Of a stretch of 64,000 nucleotides of DNA, positions 52,373 to 62,166 are shown piece after piece. The stretch's first letter is position 1. Each line of letters begins with the position of its first letter. Position numbers and translations under genes: made by a program. The stretch is from Parvularcula sp. IMCC14364. Lineage in GTDB: Bacteria > Pseudomonadota > Alphaproteobacteria > Caulobacterales > Parvularculaceae. Below the pieces are notes generated by a model, which saw only the letters and a list, made by a program, of their open reading frames with translations, had not been told where the DNA came from and searched no databases. The stretch covers positions 1,240,001 to 1,304,000 of the forward strand of contig NZ_CP132334.1 in assembly GCF_030758415.1 (NCBI RefSeq), written 5' to 3'.

Positions 52373-53419
52373 TCAGCAGCAGCTTGCCGCACCAGCAGTG
52401 TCCGCAGCGTCTGTGGCATACGGCATATCTGTACCGCAACCTTCAAAGATTCCGTAATGCGTATCCCAGGTGCCGATAAAGTCGAAATAATCTGCAAAGC
52501 GGGATTCTTTCAACATACGGTAAGTGTTGCCACAAACCGGGAAAACCTTGCCAGGCTCAATCAGGTGATGGGCATCCAGCTCAAAAAGATTCTCTGAGTG
52601 TTCCAACTTGCCGTTATAAATAACCGCCTGGCCGTAATCTTCGCAGGCAGGTTCAAGTGAATCAATGTTGAACAGGCGGTAGGTGGCGGAGAAGAATCTG
52701 GCCTGTCCCAGTTTTTCGATCAGTTTGGGGTGTTCAATCGCCAGTGGTCGATCGGTGACAAGGCGAGGGTCAGCAAAACCGGCATTCTTGGACAGATTGA
52801 CGAAGTCATTCCAGTACAGCGCGCCGCCAAGGCACTCGCCATACAGGACAGGATCATTCTTGATCTCGTCTGTCAGCCGACGGTCAGCATAAACGTCCGA
52901 GAAGAAGAATTCACCACCCGGCTTGAGCAGGCGACGAACACCTTCCAACACCGCTGGCTTGTCTGTTGAGAGATTGATCACGCAATTCGACACCACAACA
53001 TCAAAACTGCCCGGCTCGAGGTCAAGCTCATCCAGTTTTTCAATATACCCTTTCAGGAAGGTCGTGTTCTGGTAGCCAAATTTCTCTGCGTGCCAGTCCT
53101 GATTGTTGATCGCCACTTCCAGTTGTTCGTCAGTCATATCAACGCCGACAACATGGCCTTCCGGGCCAACCAGCTGGGCAAGGGCATAAACATCACGGCC
53201 AGAGCCAGAGCCAAGGTCCAAGACGCGGGCACCTTTCAGCGAGAGTGGTGCGATCAGGCCGCAGCCATAGTACTTTGCCATGACTTCATCGCTGATATTA
53301 GACAGCAGGTTCTTGTGAAACCCCGGGATATCCTCAACGGTACAACAGGCGTCAGTCTTCAGATCTTCTGATGTGGACAGCACCTTGCCATAATACTCGC
53401 GCACAATTTGCTCGTTCAT
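52373..53419 (-). CDS. arsM: ArsM-like arsenite S-adenosylmethionine methyltransferase
   Basis: 348 residues. SAM-binding motif VLDLGSGSGRD at 66-76. The cysteine pattern matches ArsM: DACC at 23-26, SNCVINLS with Cys146, and GECLGGALYW with Cys196; the 50-residue spacing of the last two agrees with the arsenite-binding pair of characterised enzymes. The C-terminus ends ASCC. It would methylate trivalent arsenic. The start follows AGAAGGA; an upstream in-frame ATG (53536) adds 39 unrelated residues. No ars genes flank it, so specificity is inferred from sequence only. Confidence 0.82.
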   Translation of the reverse strand: MNEQIVREYYGKVLSTSEDLKTDACCTVEDIPGFHKNLLSNISDEVMAKYYGCGLIAPLSLKGARVLDLGSGSGRDVYALAQLVGPEGHVVGVDMTDEQLEVAINNQDWHAEKFGYQNTTFLKGYIEKLDELDLEPGSFDVVVSNCVINLSTDKPAVLEGVRRLLKPGGEFFFSDVYADRRLTDEIKNDPVLYGECLGGALYWNDFVNLSKNAGFADPRLVTDRPLAIEHPKLIEKLGQARFFSATYRLFNIDSLEPACEDYGQAVIYNGKLEHSENLFELDAHHLIEPGKVFPVCGNTYRMLKESRFADYFDFIGTWDTHYGIFEGCGTDMPYATDAADTAGAASCC

Positions 53420-53691
53420 GAGATATCCTTCTCTCCAAATTCTAGCGTGTACAATTAAAGCTGTTTCACCCCGTAGCAAGGAAAAAAGGGCACGTTGCAT
53501 TATAACATGTTCGCGAGGCAGGGCCGGACCATCCAAAACGCCACGGGTGCCAGCAATTTCAGGCTATTTGCGGTCAAATTAGCGTCCAAATGTCTCTATC
53601 TATTGAACTTTTCTGAATGTGACTGGCATTTCCCGACGAGATTGATTATGTACCTCTCGACGATAATGCTGCACTGCGAAAGGGCTTCTCC

Positions 53692-54048
53692 ATGCTCCTC
53701 AATATGCTCAAGGCCAAGATACACCGGGCCACGATAACGATGACCGACCTGCACTATGAGGGCTCGATTGCGATCGACAAGGATATCCTCGATGCCGCCG
53801 GCATCTACCCCTATGAGCACGTGGATATTTGGAATGTCACCAATGGCCAGAGACTGGCGACATATGCGATTGAAGGGGAGCGCGGTTCAGGCTGTTTCAT
53901 GCTCAACGGCGCTGCGGCACGGCTTGCCGAACCCGGCGACAAGGTGATCATTGCCGCTTTCGCACAGATAGAAGCTGAAGAAGCGGCGAACTATCACCCG
54001 ACCGTGGTGTTGATGGAAGATGACAACTCCATTCAGAAAATTATCTGA
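53692..54048 (+). CDS. panD: Aspartate 1-decarboxylase (PanD)
   Basis: 118 residues. Opening [16 protein letters not shown] aligns with the known enzyme, and [10 protein letters not shown] places the self-cleavage Gly24-Ser25 at the canonical position; Ser25 becomes the pyruvoyl cofactor. Further conserved blocks are [17 protein letters not shown] and [17 protein letters not shown]. Makes beta-alanine for pantothenate and coenzyme A. AAAGGG precedes the start. No other pan genes are adjacent. The 272-base gap before it showed no promoter I would defend. Confidence 0.96.
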   Translation: MLLNMLKAKIHRATITMTDLHYEGSIAIDKDILDAAGIYPYEHVDIWNVTNGQRLATYAIEGERGSGCFMLNGAAARLAEPGDKVIIAAFAQIEAEEAANYHPTVVLMEDDNSIQKII

Positions 54049-54127
54049 ATTGATTGTCTGCACCGTTGCTAAATCCGCCTAATTGGGGCCTATTCACATA
54101 AGTTTTTATCGTGAGGGCACCAAAAAA

Positions 54128-55807
54128 ATGAAAAATCTACTCAAATCCGGCCTGATAAGCAGTGTTGCTGCACTGGCACTTGTCGCCTGTGAGACAACAG
54201 GCACGACTGGCACATCAGCGAGCGCCGCGAAATCAGTGACGATGGTGGCACCCTCGCCATCTGCCGAGAATATCGAGCGTCATATTACATATCTCGCGGA
54301 TGATGCGTTACAGGGCCGTGAAGCTGGCACTGAAGGTTATCAGCAAGCTGCAGATTATGTTGCCGATGAGCTGAAAAAGCTGGGCCTCGAGCCTGCTGGT
54401 GATGATGGTAGCTGGTTCCAGCAAGTCCCGCTCCGGTCAACCAAACGCGATATGGATGGCGCTTTCATGTCATTGTCACGCGATGGCGCCACACAGGAGC
54501 TCGCCCATCTGGATGACTATATCATCGGCTTTCCTGCCAATGGGAAAACCGATGAGATTGCCGCCGATCTGGTATTTGTCGGGTACGGCCTGCAGGCCCC
54601 GGAATTTGGCATAGATGACTATGCAGGTGTCAATGTGGAGGGCAAGATCGTGGTTGTCCTGCTGGGTGTTTCGGCAGATATGCCGAGCGAAGAGGCTGCA
54701 CACTATAATTCAACGCGCACACGCCGCCTGACGGCGGAAGCTAATGGCGCCGTTGGTATGATTTCGGTTTATGACAAGTCATCTGCACAAAGATTTCCAT
54801 GGGACCGTGTCAAGCTGAGTGCTGATCGGGCAAGCATGAGCTGGGTCAAGAAGGACGGCACGACGTTCACGCCTGCGCCCGGTATTCGCGTGACTGCAAC
54901 CATGTCTCCGGAACAAGGAGCCATGCTCTTTGAGGGGGCAGAAATGTCCTATGCAGATATTCTTGCCATGACGGATGAAGGGGACACACGGCCTCCCGCT
55001 TTTGTGCTTGATGGCAAGGCCAAGCTGAAATCAGCTGCGGTTAGTGAAGATGTGTCCAGCCCGAATGTTGTTGCCATCTTGCCGGGCAGTGATCCGGACC
55101 TGAAAGATGAATATGTACTGCTGTCAGCCCACCTTGATCATACAGGCCAGCGTGAGAGTGACGATCCGGACGCTGATACCATCAACAATGGCGCACTCGA
55201 CAATGCTTCGGGTATTGCAACAACGCTGGAAGCGACCCGGATGCTCGCATCCCTCGCGGAAGCCGGCAAGTTGCGACGCTCAGTTGTGGTGACGGCGGTT
55301 ACCGCAGAAGAAAAAGGCCTTCTTGGTTCTGAATACTATGCAAACTACCCGACAGTGCCGCTGGACTCCATCGTGGCCAATGTCAATCTTGATATGCCGA
55401 TCATCACCTATCCCTTTGTTGATGTGATTGCTTTTGGTGCTGACCATTCTTCACTCGGCGAAACGGTGCGTGAAGCGGCCGCGAAGATGGATCTGGAATT
55501 GATCCCTGACCCCATTCCACAGCTTTCCATCTTCACGCGCTCGGACCATTACCGGTTTGTACAGCAGGGTATTCCGGCTGTTTTCCTGTTCCTTGGTTTC
55601 GGCAATGGTGGGGAACAGCAGTTCAATGATTTCATGAACAATCGCTACCACCGCCCTGGCGACGATCTTGAGCAGGCTTTGGACTTCGAGCAGGGTGCCC
55701 GTTTCTCAAAGCTGAATTATCTCGTGGCAAAATCTATCGCTAACGCAGATGAGCGCCCGACTTGGAATGAAGGTAACTTCTTTGGCGAGCTGTTCAGTAA
55801 AGACTGA
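54128..55807 (+). CDS. M28 family metallopeptidase lipoprotein with PA insert
   Basis: 559 residues. Lipoprotein signal peptide ends ALVAC with Cys21, then a Thr/Ser-rich tether. A PA-like domain lies at about 150-260 (VFVGYGLQAPEFGIDDYAGV). M28 metal ligands: SAHLDHTG, NNGALDNASG, TAEEKGLLGSEYY, VNLDMP and FTRSDHYRF. The zinc-dependent family removes N-terminal amino acids or acts as a carboxypeptidase. Likely tethered to the outer membrane and facing the periplasm or surface. Converges with the phosphatase gene, 14 bases apart. Confidence 0.92.
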   Translation: MKNLLKSGLISSVAALALVACETTGTTGTSASAAKSVTMVAPSPSAENIERHITYLADDALQGREAGTEGYQQAADYVADELKKLGLEPAGDDGSWFQQVPLRSTKRDMDGAFMSLSRDGATQELAHLDDYIIGFPANGKTDEIAADLVFVGYGLQAPEFGIDDYAGVNVEGKIVVVLLGVSADMPSEEAAHYNSTRTRRLTAEANGAVGMISVYDKSSAQRFPWDRVKLSADRASMSWVKKDGTTFTPAPGIRVTATMSPEQGAMLFEGAEMSYADILAMTDEGDTRPPAFVLDGKAKLKSAAVSEDVSSPNVVAILPGSDPDLKDEYVLLSAHLDHTGQRESDDPDADTINNGALDNASGIATTLEATRMLASLAEAGKLRRSVVVTAVTAEEKGLLGSEYYANYPTVPLDSIVANVNLDMPIITYPFVDVIAFGADHSSLGETVREAAAKMDLELIPDPIPQLSIFTRSDHYRFVQQGIPAVFLFLGFGNGGEQQFNDFMNNRYHRPGDDLEQALDFEQGARFSKLNYLVAKSIANADERPTWNEGNFFGELFSKD

Positions 55808-55821
55808 ACAGCAAGTCCGCT

Positions 55822-57543
55822 TCAGTAGAGAAAGCGTTCTGTGACGCCCAGACCTTTAGGGCTTTTGAACTCCACAGTGTTCCGCTTCTTTTTGATATCG
55901 AAGGAAGCGGTCACAAAGGCTGTGTACTCGCGTGCAGTCACAGTATCGAGACCGATCAGATCAGCGTGGACGCGCTCTTTCGTAACGGTTAGGTCGATAT
56001 ATCCATGATGCTGCGGATCATAATACCGAACGCAGTCATTATCCTTGGTGATCAGCAGGGCAAAATCCTTGGTGCCTTCGCCAAGAAAAGCTTCAACTGT
56101 CTCTGATGTGATCGAGGTCGTGCCAAGTTCGACACCCATTTTCTGTTTGCCATCGGTGTAAAGATCATTGACCCAAAATTCATGTGCGTCACCTGTCAGC
56201 ACGACAAGGTCATTGATACCGTTCTGGGCGAGGCGATCATAAAATCGCTCCCTCGCGAAGGGGTAGCCGCCCCATGTGTCAATATAAAGGGGCAAGCCGA
56301 AGGCTGAGTTGCGTACAAAATCACGAATACCAGCCCAGGCAGGTTCGATAGTCTGCATCATTTCTTCGGATGCATAAGGCGTCAGATCAGGACTGCGCAC
56401 ATCTGCCATCAGGATCTGGTTTGCTACAAAACGCCAAGGCTGCCCTTGGGTTTTTGATGCTTTCAGGGCGTCGATGACAAAATCCAGTTGTGCATCGCCC
56501 AAAAGGTAGCGATCATCAGTGCCGACCACGTTCTCCATGAAGTCATCAACATCCTGTTGGGAGCTGAAATCAGGCGAGTAGGCGTCGATATCTATCTGCT
56601 CGGCTCGCGCGGTCAGTCTGGTTTCGATACTGACCAAGGTCAGCAGGTCGCCCCAGCTATAGGACTTGTAAAGTGCTTCGCGGCTTCTGCCAGGTTCCGG
56701 ATCCCGCAAGGGCATCCATTCATAATAGGCCTGCATGGCGGCACGCCGACGCGCTGCCCAGTCGCCTTCATCAAGCTGGTGATTCTCTGCGCCACCTTCC
56801 CAGGAATTATTGGCAACCTCGTGATCATCCCAGATGTGGATTGTCGGATGAGCAGCGTGCATTGCTTGCAGGGCTGCATCGGTTTTGTACTGTGCATGGC
56901 GCTGGCGATAGTCATCCAGTGTCAGGACTTCATGATCGGGTTCGTGCAGGCGACCAATCTCCCGGCCAGTTTCGCTGCCATATCCATCTGTGCCATACTC
57001 GTAGAAATAATCTCCGAGATGGATGACAGCATCGAAAGTTTCGTCCCGCGCGATATGGTCATATGCGTTGAAAAAACCATGCTGCCAGTTGGAGCAGGAG
57101 ACCACAGCAAATCGAACCTTTTCAATGCTGGCCGAGGGGAGTGTTCGGGTGCTCCCTAATGGAGAGGTCGTGCCATTGGAAGTGAAGCGATAATAATAGT
57201 TTCTGCCTGGCTCAAGACCAGTTGCGTTGTGCTTGACGGTCCAGTCTTTTGCTGCGGTCGTAGACAGGTCAAAGACCTTACGGTCCGTGCTGAAGTTGGA
57301 GTCTGTTGAAAGTTCCAACGTCACGGGCGCTACGGGTATTTCTGTACCTTCCGTTATCGTTATACGGGTCCATAAAACAATGCTGGTGGAGGCGGGGTCA
57401 CCGCTGGCCACCCCATGCCTGAAAAGCCCGTCAGCTTTTGTTGAGGGAGACGTGTAACTCTCGTGCCTGTATTCATTGGCACATCCTGCGGCTCCAATAG
57501 CGACTGTGCCCAGCAATGCCTGACGGCGTGATACTTTGACCAT
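55822..57543 (-). CDS. phoD: PhoD-family alkaline phosphatase/phosphodiesterase
   Basis: 573 residues. The N-terminus has a twin-arginine motif SRRQALLG followed by a lipobox-like GAAGC (Cys21), so it is probably Tat-exported and lipidated. Family blocks: GVASGDPASTSIVLWTRI, VIHLGDYFYEYGTDG, HIWDDHEVANNSWEGG and VVLTGDAHEFWVNDL, which provide the Fe/Ca ligands. Releases phosphate from mono- and diesters under starvation. No Pho box was recognised in the 130-base gap upstream. GAGGGG precedes the start. Confidence 0.92.
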   Translation of the reverse strand: MVKVSRRQALLGTVAIGAAGCANEYRHESYTSPSTKADGLFRHGVASGDPASTSIVLWTRITITEGTEIPVAPVTLELSTDSNFSTDRKVFDLSTTAAKDWTVKHNATGLEPGRNYYYRFTSNGTTSPLGSTRTLPSASIEKVRFAVVSCSNWQHGFFNAYDHIARDETFDAVIHLGDYFYEYGTDGYGSETGREIGRLHEPDHEVLTLDDYRQRHAQYKTDAALQAMHAAHPTIHIWDDHEVANNSWEGGAENHQLDEGDWAARRRAAMQAYYEWMPLRDPEPGRSREALYKSYSWGDLLTLVSIETRLTARAEQIDIDAYSPDFSSQQDVDDFMENVVGTDDRYLLGDAQLDFVIDALKASKTQGQPWRFVANQILMADVRSPDLTPYASEEMMQTIEPAWAGIRDFVRNSAFGLPLYIDTWGGYPFARERFYDRLAQNGINDLVVLTGDAHEFWVNDLYTDGKQKMGVELGTTSITSETVEAFLGEGTKDFALLITKDNDCVRYYDPQHHGYIDLTVTKERVHADLIGLDTVTAREYTAFVTASFDIKKKRNTVEFKSPKGLGVTERFLY

Positions 57544-57639
57544 TTTCCCCTCGCGTTTTTAGCACACCATAAAAGCTGCCTGCCATAATGTAAAAAGAAC
57601 TCTCACGCTTTCGTCGGCCAGGCGTGTTCATATGGAGAT

Positions 57640-57654
57640 TGCAAATCATTTTCA
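57640..57654. promoter_or_regulatory. Fur-box-like site upstream of feoAB
   Basis: The minus strand reads TGAAAATGATTTGCA, which matches 11 of the 14 fixed positions of the 7-1-7 Fur core TGATAATNATTATCA. It lies 20 bases upstream of the feoA start. Iron control of feoAB is expected, but alphaproteobacteria also use Irr and RirA, so the regulator is uncertain. Confidence 0.45.
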
Positions 57655-57673
57655 GTTGTGATTGTGTGCCGAA

Positions 57674-57916
57674 ATGACTGAGACACTGACATTACAACTC
57701 CTGAAACGCGGTGAAACCGGCATTATCACTGGTTTTGTCGAGAATGATGCGATCCGGGAAGAAGAACTGCGCGAGATCGGCTTTGCTGAAGGCGATGAAG
57801 TACAGGTACTGGAGTTCGGGACCTTTGGCGGTACGCCTATTTCCGTGCGCCTCAATCGAACAATCATCGCTGTGCGGGCTAACGAGGCAAGATCGATTGA
57901 GGTGTCACGCATATGA
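57674..57916 (+). CDS. feoA: Ferrous iron transport protein A (FeoA)
   Basis: 80 residues, an SH3-like small protein. Pattern LKRGETGIITGFVEND, LREIGFAEGDEVQVLEFGTF and the end RLNRTIIAVRANEARSIEV match FeoA. It modulates FeoB. A TTG at 57662 in the same frame is less likely than this ATG. Its stop overlaps the feoB start (ATGA). Confidence 0.92.
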   Translation: MTETLTLQLLKRGETGIITGFVENDAIREEELREIGFAEGDEVQVLEFGTFGGTPISVRLNRTIIAVRANEARSIEVSRI

Positions 57917-59784
57917 CGACGGTTATCGAAAAAATCAGTACCGATCAGGCAGCGCCGCTAAAAAAAAGTGATAACTTTACCATCGCGCTGGTCGGCGCCC
58001 CAAATTGTGGCAAGTCAACGCTTTTCAATGGTCTCACCGGTGGCCGCGCAAAGGTTGCAAACTACACAGGCGTAACTGTCGAAACCAAGCAGGGCACTTT
58101 CAGTACGCCGCAGGGGCGAGGGATGTCGCTTCTCGATTTGCCCGGCATATACGGGCTTTCTGGCAGGACGACGGATGCCAAGGTCGCGCTTGATGTTATC
58201 AAAGGACAGGCGGAGGAGATGGCGCAGCCCGATGCAATGCTGGTGGTGATTGATGCTGCGCAGTTGCGCACGCATCTCCAGACAGCTTTGCAGATGCGCC
58301 AGATCGGGCTGCCGATGATTGTCGTGCTGAACATGTATGACCTGGCACAGCGGGATGGCGTGGAACTGGATGTTGCGAAACTGCAGGAGCGGATTGGCGT
58401 ACCTGTGATTCCCTGTACGGCCACGCGCAAGGCAGGCCGGGAAGCGTTACTCAAAGCAATAGATATACTCGCGGCTGCACCGGAAACACCTCAGCCTGAA
58501 GCTGAAGTGTCTTTACAACAGGTGCAGCAGGAAGCGCGGCAGCTGTTCAAGGATGTTATTGTACAGGAACCTGCTCTCAACAAAATGACGCGCCGCCTGG
58601 ATGGTATCTTTCTGCACCCGCTGACAGGGGGGCTGATATTCATTGGCATCATGTTCGTAATGTTTCAGGCCGTGTTCAGTTGGTCAGAGACACCGATGGG
58701 TTGGATTGAAGGATTGATTTCGCTGTTGAGTGAAGGCGTAACAGCGGCCACACTCGACAACTGGCTGCGCAGCCTGCTGGTTGATGGCGTAATCGCCGGT
58801 GTCGGCAGCGTCATTATTTTCCTGCCACAGATTATCGTACTGTTCCTGTTCATTCTGTTTCTGGAGATGACGGGCTATATGGCGCGTGCAGCGTTCATGA
58901 TGGATGAATTGATGTTGCGTGTTGGTCTTAACGGGCGCGCCTTCATTCCGTTATTGTCCAGCTTCGCCTGCGCGATACCGGGGATGATGGCAGCACGTAC
59001 GCTGGAAAGTGAGAAGGACAGGCTGACAACCATCATGGTTGCGCCACTGATGACCTGCTCGGCAAGGCTGCCCGTCTATACCGTCATTATCGCCGCTTTT
59101 TTTCCATCAGAAACAGTTGCCGGATTTCTCAACCTGCAAGGGCTGGTGATGTTTGGCCTTTATGTGGCTGGCATTATCAGTGCCATTATTGTGGCATTTG
59201 TGTTGCGCAAGACCCTGACGAAAGGGCAGGCGCAGCCTTTGCTGATGGAGTTGCCGACTTATAAATTCCCTGACTTGAGTGAACTGCTGCTGGGCTTGTG
59301 GCAGCGCGCCAAAATATTTTTGCGCCGTGCAGGCACGATCATTTTTGTAGTTTCGGTGGCGCTGTGGGTGCTGACTACTTATCCCGGCGATAGCCTCGAG
59401 ACCAGTTTTGCCGGCATGATCGGCTCTGTCTTATTGCCGATTTTTGAACCTATCGGTTTCAATCTTGAGATTGTGATTGCGCTGGTTCCAGGCCTTGCTG
59501 CCCGTGAGGTGGCGGTGGGAGCGCTTGGCACAGTATATGCCGTGCAAGGGGCGGAAGAGAACATAGACGGCCTCGCGTCCGTGTTGCGCAATGCCTGGTC
59601 CCTGCCAACAGCCTTGTCGTTTCTCGCCTGGTATGTTTTTGCACCCCAGTGTATTTCCACGATCGCCGTGGCGCGTCGGGAGATGAACAGCTGGGCCTGG
59701 ACATGGCTAATGGTCGCCTATCTCTTTGCGCTGGCATACATCGCTGCGGGTGGCACATATTGGATCGCCACGGCCTTACTCTGA
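57913..59784 (+). CDS. feoB: Ferrous iron transporter FeoB
   Basis: 623 residues, at the short end for FeoB. G domain: GAPNCGKSTLFN (28-39), YTGVTVETK (G2), LLDLPGIYGL (G3) and NMYDLA (G4). Membrane part from about residue 230 with the two Gate-like repeats; ACAIPGMMAARTLESEKDR and APLMTCSARLPVYTV hold the conserved cysteine region. Imports Fe(II) across the inner membrane. There is no feoC after it. A 168-base gap follows. Confidence 0.95.
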   Translation: MTTVIEKISTDQAAPLKKSDNFTIALVGAPNCGKSTLFNGLTGGRAKVANYTGVTVETKQGTFSTPQGRGMSLLDLPGIYGLSGRTTDAKVALDVIKGQAEEMAQPDAMLVVIDAAQLRTHLQTALQMRQIGLPMIVVLNMYDLAQRDGVELDVAKLQERIGVPVIPCTATRKAGREALLKAIDILAAAPETPQPEAEVSLQQVQQEARQLFKDVIVQEPALNKMTRRLDGIFLHPLTGGLIFIGIMFVMFQAVFSWSETPMGWIEGLISLLSEGVTAATLDNWLRSLLVDGVIAGVGSVIIFLPQIIVLFLFILFLEMTGYMARAAFMMDELMLRVGLNGRAFIPLLSSFACAIPGMMAARTLESEKDRLTTIMVAPLMTCSARLPVYTVIIAAFFPSETVAGFLNLQGLVMFGLYVAGIISAIIVAFVLRKTLTKGQAQPLLMELPTYKFPDLSELLLGLWQRAKIFLRRAGTIIFVVSVALWVLTTYPGDSLETSFAGMIGSVLLPIFEPIGFNLEIVIALVPGLAAREVAVGALGTVYAVQGAEENIDGLASVLRNAWSLPTALSFLAWYVFAPQCISTIAVARREMNSWAWTWLMVAYLFALAYIAAGGTYWIATALL

Positions 59785-59952
59785 GGCCTGTATTGGTAGC
59801 ATAAACCTGTAAGCGTATGGTGATGCGTGGCAAAAGTGGCCATGTAAAAATCACCTGCCATCAGATTTTAGCGTTTGTTTCCATGACCTTGCGCATTGCT
59901 TTACGTTTCAAACGAAAGGGGTATGACCGGATAATCCGGAGACCTTACTGCC

Positions 59953-62166
59953 ATGTTTGACCGTGCCGAGGCCATTGACAAAGCGTTCAGGGAACGCGTC
60001 ACATCTGACAACCTGCCAGACATCACAAATGCGGTGAGTCATACGGAATCTGGTCTGAGTACTTCTGACCTTGTTGACCTTTTTGAAACCCAGGTAATGA
60101 GCCGACAGCTTGACCTGATTGCCCGGCGCTCAAAAGGGCGGACATTTTATTCGATCGGCTCCTCCGGGCATGAAGGCACAGCGGCGATCGCCAAAGCCTC
60201 CCGAAACACTGACATGGCCTTTCTGCATTATCGCGATGCAGCCTTCCTTATCCAGCGTTCCCGGCAACATGGCGGTGCTGCTGTTCTGTATGAAATGATG
60301 TTGTCTTTCGCAGCTTCCAGCGATGATCCGGTTTCGGGCGGGCGACACAAGGTGCTGGGTGGCAAGGACGTTTTTGTGCCACCACAAACAAGTACGATTG
60401 CGTCACATCTGCCCAAGGCAGTAGGCGCAGCACACTCGGTCGGACTTGCCCGCAAGCTGAACAGGCAGGATGCCGTGCTGCCGCATGATGCTGTCATCCT
60501 CTGTTCATTCGGTGATGCCTCCGCCAACCATTCCACAGCACAAGGCGCGATCAACAGCGCAGCTTGGGCGGCTTTCCAGAATGCACCCATGCCGATTGTA
60601 TTCATCTGTGAGGACAACGATATCGGGATTTCGGTTCGTACACCGCATGGCTGGATCAGGGCATCTTATGAAAACAGGCCAGGCCTGAAATATATGTCAT
60701 GCAATGGGCTGAACGTGTCTGAGACATATGGTACTGCCCGAAAGGCTGTCACTTATGCGCGCTCCCTACGCAAACCTGTATTTCTGCATCTAAAAACAGT
60801 GCGGCTTATGGGCCATGCAGGAGCAGATATTGAAGCCTCCTATACCGACATTTCGCACATTGAGACGATAGAAGCTCAGGACCCTCTATTACATACAGCT
60901 GCTGAGTTGATCCGCAGCGGCTGTCTTGATGCTGAGGCGGTATTGCAGATTTATGATACCACGGCGCAGCGTGTCGCGCGTGTGGCCGGTGAGGCATTCG
61001 CGCGGCCAAAACTCGAAAGTGCCAGAGAGGTTATGTCCTCTATTGTGCCAACGTCAGGCATAGCACCAGAGCACAAGCCAGCCGATCAATTGCAGCGCGC
61101 GGCTATGTGGGGCAAGGAGTTGGCCGCACATGCGAAAGCGCAGCCTATGGCGCGTCATATCAATAATGCACTCGCTGACATCATGCTGGATTATCCGCAG
61201 GCGACGGTTTTTGGTGAGGATGTTGGTCGTAAAGGTGGTGTATATTCTGTGACGACAGGGTTGCAAAAAAAATTCGGCCCGGCACGTGTCATGGACACTC
61301 TACTTGATGAGCAGACGATTCTGGGACTTGCTATCGGCATGGCGCATAACGGGTTTCTGCCAATTCCTGAGATCCAGTTTCTAGCCTATGTGCATAATGC
61401 GGAGGATCAGATCAGGGGAGAGGCGGCGACGCTGCCGTTCTTTTCCAATGGACAGTATACCAATCCAATGGTTATTCGTATTGCCGGCCTTGGCTATCAG
61501 AAAGGGTTTGGTGGTCATTTCCACAATGATAATTCCCTGACAGTTTTTCGCGATATACCGGGCGTGATTGTGGCCTGTCCATCAAATGGTTCAGATGCTG
61601 CGCGTATGTTACGTGAAAGCGTCAGGCTTGCACATCAGGAACAGCGCGTAGTTGTCTTTGTAGAGCCTATCGCTCTGTATATGACGGCAGATCTGCATGA
61701 GGAAGGCGACAAGGCATGGCTTGCGCCCTATGCGCCGCCGGAAGCGGACGAGGCTCTACCGTTTGGGGAACCTGCGGTCTATGGGCGGGGAACGGACTTG
61801 TGTATTTTAAGCTATGGTAATGGCTATTATCTCTCACGCAAAGCAGCCCGGCAACTGGCAGATGAGAATGGGCTGAAAGTGCGCGTTGTTGATTTGCGTT
61901 GGGTACAGCCTCTGAATGAGTCCGCTATCTTGAAGCAGGTCCGGGCTTGCAAGCATATTCTTGTGGTTGATGAATGCCGAAAGACTGGTTCTGTCAGTGA
62001 GCAGATCATGACGCTTCTTTCCGAGAAAAAGGTTGCCCGGCCGATTGCCAGAGTCACGGCAGAGGACAGCTTCATTCCACTTGGGACAGCGGCGACGGTG
62101 ACGCTGCCCGATGTGCAAAGCATCGCCAAAGCAGCCATGACCCTATGCAAGGGGGCAGGCAAATGA
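59953..62166 (+). CDS. Fused alpha-beta E1 component of a 2-oxoacid dehydrogenase (TPP-dependent)
   Basis: 737 residues. Residues 1-360 resemble the E1 alpha subunit of branched-chain 2-oxoacid dehydrogenases: IGSSGHEGTAAIAKA, and the thiamine-diphosphate segment FGDASANHST at 186-195 continuing to CEDNDIGISV at 219-228. Residues 395-737 are the beta subunit (VFGEDVGRKGGVYSVT, GGHFHND). Fusion into one chain is less common than two genes. No E2 or E3 gene is nearby; the next genes encode an acyltransferase and an acyl-CoA dehydrogenase. The substrate oxoacid is not known. The start follows GGAGA. Overlaps the next start (ATGA). Confidence 0.88.
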   Translation: MFDRAEAIDKAFRERVTSDNLPDITNAVSHTESGLSTSDLVDLFETQVMSRQLDLIARRSKGRTFYSIGSSGHEGTAAIAKASRNTDMAFLHYRDAAFLIQRSRQHGGAAVLYEMMLSFAASSDDPVSGGRHKVLGGKDVFVPPQTSTIASHLPKAVGAAHSVGLARKLNRQDAVLPHDAVILCSFGDASANHSTAQGAINSAAWAAFQNAPMPIVFICEDNDIGISVRTPHGWIRASYENRPGLKYMSCNGLNVSETYGTARKAVTYARSLRKPVFLHLKTVRLMGHAGADIEASYTDISHIETIEAQDPLLHTAAELIRSGCLDAEAVLQIYDTTAQRVARVAGEAFARPKLESAREVMSSIVPTSGIAPEHKPADQLQRAAMWGKELAAHAKAQPMARHINNALADIMLDYPQATVFGEDVGRKGGVYSVTTGLQKKFGPARVMDTLLDEQTILGLAIGMAHNGFLPIPEIQFLAYVHNAEDQIRGEAATLPFFSNGQYTNPMVIRIAGLGYQKGFGGHFHNDNSLTVFRDIPGVIVACPSNGSDAARMLRESVRLAHQEQRVVVFVEPIALYMTADLHEEGDKAWLAPYAPPEADEALPFGEPAVYGRGTDLCILSYGNGYYLSRKAARQLADENGLKVRVVDLRWVQPLNESAILKQVRACKHILVVDECRKTGSVSEQIMTLLSEKKVARPIARVTAEDSFIPLGTAATVTLPDVQSIAKAAMTLCKGAGK

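Noticed and set aside
53642-53667. TTGATT...GATAAT as a promoter for panD
   Set aside because: The spacer is only 14 bases.
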